DNA from: Flavobacteriaceae bacterium
GTDB lineage: Bacteria > Bacteroidota > Bacteroidia > Flavobacteriales > Flavobacteriaceae
NCBI GenBank assembly: GCA_016744615.1
Contig: JADGEA010000010.1
Location: 1-39,737 of the forward strand
Length of the DNA stretch: 39,737 nucleotides
Reading direction: 5' to 3'
The notes under the pieces were generated by a model, which ran no database searches, had not been told where the DNA came from, and saw only the letters and a program-made list of their open reading frames with translations. Shown here piece after piece: positions 25,657 through 33,138 of the stretch. How positions within the stretch are numbered: the first letter of the stretch is position 1; each line of letters begins with the position of its first letter. The position numbers were made by a program, and so were the translations under genes.

Positions 25657-26760
25657 ATGATAAAGCCTTTGAAATTTATTTTAGTTTTACTTTTGGTAAT
25701 GTCTTATTCTAATGCCAGAGCATGCCGTTATACCATCAGAGAAATTGGTTTTTCTACCCTATCAAAGGTTACCTATGTGCTGTACCGAATTGATAAAAAC
25801 TCCTCTTTTATTCCAAAACAGCAAATGGATAATTTTTCCGATTCTAATGTGAAAATATTTGGGCTGAATTTAAAAGACGATAAGTCAAATAAAGTCATTC
25901 TATTTGCTAAAAATCAAGATCTGAGTTTTCCTGTTTATGTTCTTGTTGCTCCAGACGGACGAATGTTAGCACTCACCGGTGATCAATTTCAAAACAACAT
26001 AGAATCTGCAACCATATTATCTCCTGTCAGACAACAACTTATTGATGATCTGCCAAAAGGATATGCTACTGTTATTCTGATAGAAGGGATAAATACAAAT
26101 GAAAATAGCTTGGCTAAAGAAAAGGTTTTAAAAGCATGTGACCGAGTGGAAAACATCATACCTCATATGCCTAAACAGGTTGCAAACGGACCTAGAATGA
26201 TCGTTGTTTCTAATGGTGAATTCGAGCAAGAAAAAGTGATGCTTTGGAGTTTTGGTTTAGACAAAATACCAGATCATCCTATTGCTTTTGTTGTTTATGG
26301 CAAAGGAAGAATTATGGGTGATAGCATTAATTATTCAGAGATTCAAAAAGGAAAAGTATATAAATTATTATCTATTATTGGGGCAGATTGTGAATGTGGT
26401 TTGGACAGAAAATGGATGTTGGGATATCAAATACCTTTAGACTGGCCTACAGAAACCAGACAAAATTTAAGTGATATTCTAGGTTTTGATGTGGATAATC
26501 CAATGGTTTTAACAGAGATGAGCCGGATATTGGCCATTGAAAACAGAGTTGCAGCTGACCCGGATGGTATTTCTTTTGAACCAGTTGTTATTGATCTGGA
26601 AAAAGAGTTTAATGATGTTCCTGAAGTTGCACATAATGAAAATCCCCCTTCTCAGGAGGATTCTCTCAATTCAAAATTAATTATTACCTATTCTTTAATT
26701 TTTGTTATTATTTTAGTTGGCTTAGGCTCCTACTTTGTATTAAAGAAAAAACCAGATTAG
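25657..26760 (+). CDS. Cys-motif exported protein with C-terminal membrane anchor, unknown function
   Basis: The 367-residue protein has a signal peptide (about 1-21) and then ACRYTIREIGFSTL, placing Cys23 at or near the mature start. A mixed alpha/beta domain follows, with GADCECGLDRKW carrying Cys245 and Cys247, and a single membrane helix at about 341-362 with a short KKKPD tail inside. The topology is therefore a periplasmic domain anchored in the inner membrane. I do not recognise a characterised family. It is the last gene of the seven-gene operon, 3 bases after the propeller gene. The CEC motif parallels CMC in the FtsX-like permease and CSC in the propeller, so I infer a shared metal or redox task. 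Confidence 0.72.
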   Translation: MIKPLKFILVLLLVMSYSNARACRYTIREIGFSTLSKVTYVLYRIDKNSSFIPKQQMDNFSDSNVKIFGLNLKDDKSNKVILFAKNQDLSFPVYVLVAPDGRMLALTGDQFQNNIESATILSPVRQQLIDDLPKGYATVILIEGINTNENSLAKEKVLKACDRVENIIPHMPKQVANGPRMIVVSNGEFEQEKVMLWSFGLDKIPDHPIAFVVYGKGRIMGDSINYSEIQKGKVYKLLSIIGADCECGLDRKWMLGYQIPLDWPTETRQNLSDILGFDVDNPMVLTEMSRILAIENRVAADPDGISFEPVVIDLEKEFNDVPEVAHNENPPSQEDSLNSKLIITYSLIFVIILVGLGSYFVLKKKPD

Positions 26761-26771
26761 CTAAGTTTTTA

Positions 26772-27530
26772 TCAGGTTGTCATCGCCTGAATTCGCATCA
26801 TATAATCATTCAATTGAGCAGCATATTCAGGAGCTCCTACTATGCGAACAAAACCCTGATCAACTGCCTGAATAAATTCAACATCTCGAAGTAAAACTGC
26901 CATTGCACCATCTAATCCATTGAGTTTCATTTGCACAAAAGGTCTTTTGCGTTTATAAACGCCCCTACCCGATTTTGAATTTCCGGCTTTTACTCTTAAA
27001 TAAGCAGCAATATCTGTATTTTCAACAATAATCTGATATATCCTGTCGGGTTGTTTTGCCACCCACTTTTGCATATCCACATCACCAACTTTATTCAGTT
27101 GACTAAGCGATGTAGTTGCCATATAAAAGGCCATTTTCACCTTTAAATACTTCTTTTCTTCTTTCTTTGGCCTTACATTAGGCATCATGATCTTTAATGA
27201 ATTCAAAAGTAAAATGGTCTTTACAAGTAATGATACTTTTGTAAATCCTGCTATTTTTGGAAGAACAGTTTTTCCTCTTAAAAAATCATTCATTTTTTTT
27301 ATCGTAGAAAAACTAAAAGTGATATCCGCTTTATCCAGATCATCGTACTCCACCTTAAAATCACCATTATCAAAGCATAATGCAGCACCATTATCTTCTG
27401 CTTTTACTACTACTCTCGCCTTAACGTTTGCAAATAATTTTTTATAAAAAGCATCATCCTGTAAAACAACCTTGATTACAGGGAAAACAGCATGGGTAAA
27501 CAGGCGGTTAGCAATTAATTCTTTGTCCAT
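26772..27530 (-). CDS. Tandem SCP2-domain protein (copy A)
   Basis: The 252-residue protein appears to contain two sterol-carrier-protein-2-like domains, about 15-110 and 135-250. Domain 1 has VVVKAEDNGAALCFDNGDFK, YDDLDKADITFSFS and MNDFLRGK. Domain 2 has QIIVENTDIAAYLRVKAGNS, AMAVLLRDVEFIQAVDQG and FVRIVGAPEYAAQ. No signal peptide is seen, so it is cytoplasmic. SCP2 domains bind lipids, acyl-CoAs or sterols in a hydrophobic groove. It is the last gene of the ALDH-to-transketolase operon and a distant paralogue of the protein at 30748-31509. Its end lies only 11 bases from the end of the convergent ABC operon. Its ligand is unknown; a hydrophobic intermediate is inferred. Confidence 0.68.
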   Translation of the reverse strand: MDKELIANRLFTHAVFPVIKVVLQDDAFYKKLFANVKARVVVKAEDNGAALCFDNGDFKVEYDDLDKADITFSFSTIKKMNDFLRGKTVLPKIAGFTKVSLLVKTILLLNSLKIMMPNVRPKKEEKKYLKVKMAFYMATTSLSQLNKVGDVDMQKWVAKQPDRIYQIIVENTDIAAYLRVKAGNSKSGRGVYKRKRPFVQMKLNGLDGAMAVLLRDVEFIQAVDQGFVRIVGAPEYAAQLNDYMMRIQAMTT

Positions 27531-27583
27531 TTTTTATTTTTTACTGAATTAAATAATTGAAGATTTTTTAAATTAATGATATA

Positions 27584-28603
27584 TTAAACTTCATCATCCC
27601 AGTTATCATCCTCTTCAAAATCTTTCCCCATCAGTTCTCTTAATTTTTCGATAATTCCATTAGCATCGAGCTTATAATGACTGTACAGATCCTCTGGATA
27701 TCCAACTATTGAGAATTCATCAGGAACACCAACCTTGTCAAATGCACAGCCCATACCACTTTCTACAATCACCTCAGCAACTGCGCTACCCAATCCACCA
27801 AAAGTATTGTGTTCTTCAATAGTAAGAATTCTTCTCGAATTCTTTACCGCAGCAATAATTACCTCACGATCAATGGGTTTAATGGTGTGCATATTAATCA
27901 CCTCTACACTTATATCATCATTTTCTTTTAGAAAATCAGCGGCTTCTGCTGATTGTAAAACTCCGATTCCTGTGGCAATAATCGTTATATCTGTTCCTTC
28001 ACGAAGTTTAACCGCTTTACCAATTTCAAAACCATAATCTTCATTTTTATAATAGGTTGGTTCAAATCCACGACCAATTCTAATATATACCGGACCTTCA
28101 TGTGCAATTGCAGCACGAACAGCATTAGCAGTTTCAATTCCATCTGCTGGAACAATAACCGTCATGTTTGGAAAAGCTCTCATGATAGAAAGATCCTCCG
28201 TACAATGGTGCGTAGAACCCGCTGAACCAAATGATAATCCAGCATGTGTTGCAATAATTTTTACATTTAAATTCTGATAACAAATATCCGTTCTTACTTG
28301 TTCTGCAGCACGCATAGAAGCAAAGGCTGCCATGGTGGAAACCACAGGTAAAAGTCCTGATTTTGCCATTCCTGCAGCTACTCCAAAAAGATTTTGCTCC
28401 GCAATTCCCAAATTAAAAAATCTCTCAGGGAATTCATCTCCAAATTTTCCAATTTTTGTTGATTTTGCTAGGTCTGCCGTTAATGCAACAATATTCTGAT
28501 TTTCTTTTCCAAGATCGGTTAAAACCTGTCCGTAAATTTCTGCCTGTGTTAAGGTGTCAGCATCATAAACCGTCCACGTTGTTCCTAATATTTCTTTTGA
28601 CAT
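27584..28603 (-). CDS. Transketolase C-terminal subunit (Pyr and C-terminal domains)
   Basis: Starting at the ATG at 28603 (MSKEILGTTW), the protein has 339 residues. An upstream in-frame start at 28663 would overlap the partner gene and add a lysine-rich stretch, so it is rejected. It has the pyrimidine-binding domain with catalytic Glu69 in FNLGIAEQN, MAAFASMRAAEQVRTDICY, and GSTHHCTEDLSIMR. The C-terminal domain follows (TIIATGIGVLQSAEAADFL). It pairs with the TPP-binding half encoded directly upstream (19-base gap) to form one transketolase. Split transketolases often serve special catabolic ketose or ketol reactions instead of the central pentose-phosphate cycle. Confidence 0.93.
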   Translation of the reverse strand: MSKEILGTTWTVYDADTLTQAEIYGQVLTDLGKENQNIVALTADLAKSTKIGKFGDEFPERFFNLGIAEQNLFGVAAGMAKSGLLPVVSTMAAFASMRAAEQVRTDICYQNLNVKIIATHAGLSFGSAGSTHHCTEDLSIMRAFPNMTVIVPADGIETANAVRAAIAHEGPVYIRIGRGFEPTYYKNEDYGFEIGKAVKLREGTDITIIATGIGVLQSAEAADFLKENDDISVEVINMHTIKPIDREVIIAAVKNSRRILTIEEHNTFGGLGSAVAEVIVESGMGCAFDKVGVPDEFSIVGYPEDLYSHYKLDANGIIEKLRELMGKDFEEDDNWDDEV

Positions 28604-28622
28604 TTTTTTGTTTTTTTGAGTT

Positions 28623-29456
28623 TTAACTATTTGCAGCGATAGATGCTTTTGCTTTTTCAACAACTATTGAATCAATACTTCCGTAATGCCATTCTGTTTT
28701 GTCTTCCATAAAATCAATACCTTTTCCTTTAATTGTATTGGCAATAATCACAATAGGTCTCTCAACCGCAGCATTTGCTTTTTCAATAGCAGCATTCAAT
28801 TCATGAAAATCATGTCCGTTTATTTCAATTACGTCAAATCCAAAAGCTCTCCATTTATCTCCTAATGGATCTATAGACATGATATCTTTTACTTCTCCAT
28901 CAATCATTCGTTTGTTAAAATCAACGATCGGAATAAGGGAAGTAACATTATAATGTGCTGCAGCCATAATCGCTTCCCAATTGGAACCTTCATTCATCTC
29001 ACCATCACCAATCACACAGTAAGTTTTATAATCCAATCCTTTTACTCTTCCTGCCAAAGCTATTCCCAAGGAAATTGGTAGTCCGTGACCCAAAGATCCG
29101 GTTGAAGCATCAAGGCCTCTCACTTTAAGACTATCTAAGTGCATCCCGAAAGGGGAATTGAACTGATTAAATGTTTTTAAAGTTTCTTTATCAAAAAAGC
29201 CTTTATTAGCTAATAATGGTGCAAGTCCAACTCCTGCATGTCCCTTGCTCAATATAAACCTGTCTCTATCCTCCAAATCTGGATTTGAAGAATCATATTT
29301 CATGAATTTATTGTAGAGAATGGTAATGATATCCACCATACTCATTGCTCCTCCAATGTGAGCTCCACCTGCCCAAAACGTAACATCAACAATGTCGTTT
29401 CTTAACTTGGCAGCTTCAGCTTTTAAATTATTAAGTTCTTTATCTGTTAATGGCAT
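28623..29456 (-). CDS. Transketolase N-terminal subunit (TPP-binding domain)
   Basis: The 277-residue protein carries the PP domain of transketolase. It has GAHIGGAMS with His33, SKGHAGVGLA with His73, and STGSLGHGLP with His124. The TPP/Mg2+ motif runs from GDGEMNEG (150-157) to Asn181 in IVDFNKRMIDG. Transketolases move a two-carbon ketol unit between a ketose and an aldose or other aldehyde, using TPP. Its length is what is expected for half of the enzyme. It stands between an aminotransferase gene (25 bases upstream) and the C-terminal half. Because the operon is TetR-controlled and also holds an ALDH and SCP2 proteins, its donor may be an unusual substrate. Confidence 0.93.
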   Translation of the reverse strand: MPLTDKELNNLKAEAAKLRNDIVDVTFWAGGAHIGGAMSMVDIITILYNKFMKYDSSNPDLEDRDRFILSKGHAGVGLAPLLANKGFFDKETLKTFNQFNSPFGMHLDSLKVRGLDASTGSLGHGLPISLGIALAGRVKGLDYKTYCVIGDGEMNEGSNWEAIMAAAHYNVTSLIPIVDFNKRMIDGEVKDIMSIDPLGDKWRAFGFDVIEINGHDFHELNAAIEKANAAVERPIVIIANTIKGKGIDFMEDKTEWHYGSIDSIVVEKAKASIAANS

Positions 29457-29481
29457 AACCCTTTTATTTTAATTTTATTAT

Positions 29482-30741
29482 TTATAGTTTTAAAGCATTG
29501 AATGCATCATCTGCAATATCAAGCGTAAGTTTTAGATCTTCTTCTGTATGTGCAGTAGAAACAAACCAATTATGGTGCGATGTAAAATAAGCTCCTCGTT
29601 GCGTACATTCTGCACACCATCTTTGATGTAATTTCAAAGTTGGATCATCTGTAATTCGATAGTAAGGCATGGCAGAATGACCGGTAACTTTAAGATCATA
29701 TCCGTGACTATTAGCCAGCTGAACCAAACCTTTTTCCAGTTTTTTACCATAATCATATATCTTTGAAACCCCATCATTTGCTTTTAAATATTTGATGGTT
29801 TCCAGCGATGCAACCATAGGAGTTGCAGAAAACCAAAAACTACCGGTATAAAACACTTTAGAAACACTTGATTTCAATTCATTTGTTCCTACCAAAGCTG
29901 AAATTGGATAACCATTTGCCATGGCTTTTGAATAACAAATCAGATCTGGTTTAAAACCAAAAGTTTCATTTGCTCCGTTTATATTGATCCTAAAACCGGT
30001 TCTTACTTCGTCAATAATCAAAACAATACCTTCTTTTCTGCAAATCTTCTCTACTTCCTGCCAGTATCCATCATCCGGCATTTCATTATCAAAAAATATG
30101 GTGTGATGATAAGGTGAAGATATCAATCCGGCAATTTCATTTTTATTCTCTTTGATAATTTTTTTCAAATCATCAATATCATTCCATTTTCCCATAATGA
30201 TGTTTTGGGCATCATCAAACATAATTCCAGGGTGATCAGGTGATTGTGTCCATGGATGCACACCGTGATATCCTCCTTTTAAACGAATTACTTTTTTTCG
30301 TTGTGTATGTTCTCTGGCTGCCATTAAGGCATAAGATGTAACATCATTTCCATTCTTAGCAAAAAATGCCCAGTCGGCAATGGTAATCGTATTTACAAGT
30401 TCTTCAGCAAGTTCTACCATCGCTTCGGTTGCTCCGGTTGCTGTATCTACTTTTTGCATTTGCTCCAAAACAGCTTTATCAATTATCTCATTTTTATAAC
30501 CAACAACCATGGGTCCATAACCACACATATAATCAATAAATTCATTCCCATCCACATCGGTCATTCTAGAACCTTTGGCACTTTCAATATAAAAAGGATA
30601 AGCAGATACCGGAACCAATGGCGCCGGACTAAAATGACCATAAATTCCGTTAGGAATCACCTCTACTGCTCTTTCAAAAAGCTCATTTGATTTTTTATAA
30701 TCGTACTTTTTAAATGTTTTCTTTGTCTTTGTTGCTTCCAT
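29482..30741 (-). CDS. Class III PLP aminotransferase (glutamate-1-semialdehyde aminomutase-like), second copy
   Basis: The 419-residue protein is a fold-type I class III aminotransferase. Its motifs are IPNGIYGHFSPAPLVPVSAY, DVDGNEFIDYMCGYGPMVVGY, KNGNDVTSYALMAAR (PLP phosphate loop), GGYHGVHPW, IIDEVRTGFR with Asp244, and YSKAMANGYP with the Schiff-base Lys272. It resembles HemL-like enzymes in length but has Asn-Gly-Asn-Asp in the phosphate loop where HemL has Ser-Gly-Thr-Glu, so a catabolic substrate is more likely. It is only distantly related to the aminotransferase at 10620-12089, although both appear to belong to one regulon. It lies 6 bases after SCP2 copy B and 25 bases before the transketolase. 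Confidence 0.88.
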   Translation of the reverse strand: MEATKTKKTFKKYDYKKSNELFERAVEVIPNGIYGHFSPAPLVPVSAYPFYIESAKGSRMTDVDGNEFIDYMCGYGPMVVGYKNEIIDKAVLEQMQKVDTATGATEAMVELAEELVNTITIADWAFFAKNGNDVTSYALMAAREHTQRKKVIRLKGGYHGVHPWTQSPDHPGIMFDDAQNIIMGKWNDIDDLKKIIKENKNEIAGLISSPYHHTIFFDNEMPDDGYWQEVEKICRKEGIVLIIDEVRTGFRININGANETFGFKPDLICYSKAMANGYPISALVGTNELKSSVSKVFYTGSFWFSATPMVASLETIKYLKANDGVSKIYDYGKKLEKGLVQLANSHGYDLKVTGHSAMPYYRITDDPTLKLHQRWCAECTQRGAYFTSHHNWFVSTAHTEEDLKLTLDIADDAFNALKL

Positions 30742-30747
30742 AATCTC

Positions 30748-31509
30748 TTAATTCACGTAAATTGGAATTCTGTCCAGTATTAATCCTATATTATCTAACA
30801 AGTAAGTTTGTCCCACAATTTTAATATCTTGTTTTGCCAGGGCTGAAAAAATATCCACTTCTCCACTAAAGAATTTATTGGCTATTGATATGTTCTTAAT
30901 GGTCATTTCACAGGTTGCAGTTTCTGAATTACCCACGGCTACTTCAATATAATTTGCATCGGTATTTACAAAAGCACTCGGACCATTCTCTACATTGATA
31001 AATAAACTCCCTTTGGTTAAATGTGAGCCTGTAAGTTTTGATTTCGGATCGTATTTCATTACAACAGGTAGCGCATTCATAGCTGTTGTTAAAGTAAATA
31101 TAGTATTGATATTTAAATAATTAGGATCAGAAAGTAACTCAGGAGTTGGCTTTAAATAATATTCCAGTTTATCCGTCACCTTGGAGAATTCTTTATCTAA
31201 AAATCCTAATTTTGTAAAGCCTTTTAAAGGAATTGGATTTGCATTACCATCAAACATTTTATTTAAATGTGCTTCTGACATAAAGAAAAGAACCACATTG
31301 GTTTTGGAAAATTTCCCTTTGATCACCTCGCATTTTCCATCATGAAATTTGACAGATGCAACCGGACCATTTTTAACTCTGAATTCAATGGAAATATTCC
31401 AGCTCTTTACAAGTTCTTTGATCTCAGGATCTAGAATAACCAGCTGCTCAATGTTCTTTATGACTGCATATAGATTTACACCTGCTTTTATTTTTTCTTC
31501 GATACTCAT
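30748..31509 (-). CDS. Tandem SCP2-domain protein (copy B)
   Basis: The start is taken at the ATG at 31509; the codon two positions upstream (31515) is TTG. The 253-residue protein shows two SCP2-like domains. The first is about 25-125 (ISIEFRVKNGPVASVKFHDG, VVLFFMSEAHLNKMFDG). The second is about 140-250 (LFINVENGPSAFVNTDANY, CEMTIKNISIANKFFSGEVD, FSALAKQDIKIVGQTYLL) with the usual dG...a...G.i.i.G pattern. There is no signal peptide. SCP2 proteins bind hydrophobic ligands. Two paralogues in one operon with an ALDH, an aminotransferase and a split transketolase suggest that a pathway intermediate is lipid-like or poorly soluble. Confidence 0.68.
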   Translation of the reverse strand: MSIEEKIKAGVNLYAVIKNIEQLVILDPEIKELVKSWNISIEFRVKNGPVASVKFHDGKCEVIKGKFSKTNVVLFFMSEAHLNKMFDGNANPIPLKGFTKLGFLDKEFSKVTDKLEYYLKPTPELLSDPNYLNINTIFTLTTAMNALPVVMKYDPKSKLTGSHLTKGSLFINVENGPSAFVNTDANYIEVAVGNSETATCEMTIKNISIANKFFSGEVDIFSALAKQDIKIVGQTYLLDNIGLILDRIPIYVN

Positions 31510-31557
31510 GTTCAAAATTTTTACTTATTGATTTTCTATAAATTCTTACTTTTTATT

Positions 31558-32928
31558 TTACTCTACTAAATACCTCATAATTTTCATTTTAAAATCTGAA
31601 TAAGGAGGATATTTTAGACTAGACTCATACCAAAATGGTTTGTCCAAAATACTTTTATGATGAGAAAAAGTGTTAAAACCAGCCTCTCCATGATAATTAC
31701 CAATCCCACTAAAACCGACACCTCCAAAAGGAAGATTACTATTTGACAAGTGCATTACAGAATCATTGATAGCACCTCCTCCAAAAGAGATCTCTCTTAA
31801 TAATTTATTGATCACTTTTCGATTATTTGAATAGATATAACAAGAGAGTGGTTTGGTTCTACTCTTCACTTCTTTGATCACTTCATCAAGGTTACTAAAT
31901 GAAATTACCGGTAAAATTGGGCCGAAAATCTCATCCTCCATAATTTTATCTTCAAATGTCACATCATTTAGAACTGTAGGACTTATAAACCTGTTTTCCT
32001 TATTTGTTTTACCTCCACAGTACAATTTATCATTATCGATTAAACTATTCAAACGTTCAAAGTTATTTGTATTGATAATTCGCAGATAATTATTTTCTAT
32101 ATCATTTTCGTTCTTATGGTACTTATTGATTTCTTTTTTAAGTGCAGTTAAAAATTCTTTTTCAATAGATTTCTCTACTAAAATATAGTCAGGAGCAACA
32201 CAGGTTTGACCTGCATTTAAAAACTTGGCCCAAACAATTCTTTGTACGGTAACCTTGATATTACAACCTGCCATAACAAAATTCGGGCTCTTCCCTCCCA
32301 ATTCTAAAGTTACAGGTGTTAAGTGTTTGGCTGCTGCCTGATATACAATTCTACCGACATTGATACTTCCTGTAAAAAATATCTTATCAAATTTATTCTC
32401 TAAAAGCTCTGTTGTTTCTTTTACTCCACCTTCCAAAACATGAAAATATTCTACCGGGAAATTTTCATTAATAATCTTTGCCATTACAGCCGATGTTTTA
32501 GCTGGAAGCTCACTTGGTTTTAATATAACGGTATTACCAGCTGCCAGTGATGAAATAGCCGGAATCAATGACAATTGAAAAGGATAGTTCCAGGCACCTA
32601 TTACTAAGGTATTGCCTAATGGTTCTGGAATGATATAACTTTTAGAGGGAAAATTCGCAAAGTTTGTACTTACTTTTTTTCTTTTACTCCACCTTTTAAT
32701 TTTCTTGACAAAAAGATTTAATTCATGATAAGTAAGAGATAATTCAGAAATATAAGTTTCGTATTTTGATTTCCCAAAATCCTCATAAATTGCGTCGTAA
32801 AGCAAGTTTTCATTTTCTTTCAATAAACGCTTAAATTTCTTTAATTGGTGAACTCTAAAATCTGTTTCCTTTGTTTTATTCGAATTAAAAAATAACTGTT
32901 GTTTTAAAATAACATCTTTTATTTCCAT
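31558..32928 (-). CDS. ALDH3-type aldehyde dehydrogenase
   Basis: The 456-residue protein has the aldehyde dehydrogenase fold in its shorter class-3 form. It has GAWNYPFQLSLIPAISSLAAGN, KPSELP, FFTGSINVGRIV (NAD site), catalytic Glu209 in LELGGKSPNFV and nucleophile Cys243 in NAGQTCVAPDYILV. The C-terminal SSLKYPPYSDFKMKIMRYLV is typical of ALDH3 members, which often oxidise medium or long-chain and aromatic aldehydes. It is the first gene of the six-gene minus-strand operon, directly behind the promoter with the TetR-type operator. It could oxidise lactaldehyde from the aldolase or a more hydrophobic aldehyde from transketolase or aminotransferase chemistry; the ALDH3 type favours the latter. 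Confidence 0.92.
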   Translation of the reverse strand: MEIKDVILKQQLFFNSNKTKETDFRVHQLKKFKRLLKENENLLYDAIYEDFGKSKYETYISELSLTYHELNLFVKKIKRWSKRKKVSTNFANFPSKSYIIPEPLGNTLVIGAWNYPFQLSLIPAISSLAAGNTVILKPSELPAKTSAVMAKIINENFPVEYFHVLEGGVKETTELLENKFDKIFFTGSINVGRIVYQAAAKHLTPVTLELGGKSPNFVMAGCNIKVTVQRIVWAKFLNAGQTCVAPDYILVEKSIEKEFLTALKKEINKYHKNENDIENNYLRIINTNNFERLNSLIDNDKLYCGGKTNKENRFISPTVLNDVTFEDKIMEDEIFGPILPVISFSNLDEVIKEVKSRTKPLSCYIYSNNRKVINKLLREISFGGGAINDSVMHLSNSNLPFGGVGFSGIGNYHGEAGFNTFSHHKSILDKPFWYESSLKYPPYSDFKMKIMRYLVE

Positions 32929-33007
32929 TGTCTATTGTATTTTACACTCGGCTTTGATAAGTCTAATTGAAATAAAAACTTATAAAAAAATTATTTTTAA
33001 TTTATCA

Positions 33008-33023
33008 AACCGACCGTTCGGTT
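33008..33023. promoter_or_regulatory. TetR-type operator at the ALDH operon promoter
   Basis: This is the same 16-base inverted repeat, AACCGACCGTTCGGTT, as at 6144-6159. It is one base downstream of a TACTTTAG -7 box on the minus strand (33025-33032) and about 80 bases upstream of the ALDH start. The identity with the SusC site extends over 29 bases, covering operator and -7 box together. Confidence 0.8.
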
Positions 33024-33024
33024 G

Positions 33025-33032
33025 CTAAAGTA
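33025..33032 (-). promoter_or_regulatory. -7 box of the ALDH operon promoter
   Basis: On the minus strand it reads TACTTTAG, identical to the SusC promoter box and in the same place next to the operator. No clear TTTG -33 was found. The -33 region falls close to the terminator of the preceding operon. Confidence 0.5.
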
Positions 33033-33060
33033 TTAAAAAAAAATAAGATTAGGATTGTTT

Positions 33061-33105
33061 TTAAAAAAAAATTAAAGTTCAATATCTATTATTTTGAATT
33101 TTAAT
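33061..33105 (-). terminator. Terminator of the DUF6786/GH116 operon
   Basis: ATTAAAGTTCAA (33071-33082) pairs with TTGAATTTTAAT (33094-33105) as a 12-bp stem with one G-T wobble. On the minus strand it is followed by a run of eight T (33063-33070). It lies 33 bases after the stop at 33139 and separates the GH116 operon from the ALDH promoter. Confidence 0.6.
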
Positions 33106-33138
33106 ACTATAGCATATAGACAATCTCTTGAATTCAAA

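Noticed and set aside
27584-28663. Longer transketolase C subunit starting at 28663
   Set aside because: The extra 20 residues are lysine- and glutamine-rich and come from overlap with the upstream gene; MSKEILG at 28603 is the natural start.
27584-29456. Steroid side-chain desmolase DesAB
   Set aside because: The split transketolase and SCP2 proteins bring it to mind, but split transketolases are common and no hydroxysteroid dehydrogenase is present. It is kept only as a model for a hypothesis.
27584-29456. Sulfoquinovose transketolase pathway
   Set aside because: No GH31 sulfoquinovosidase, sulfo-sugar isomerase or sulfonate exporter is seen in the window.
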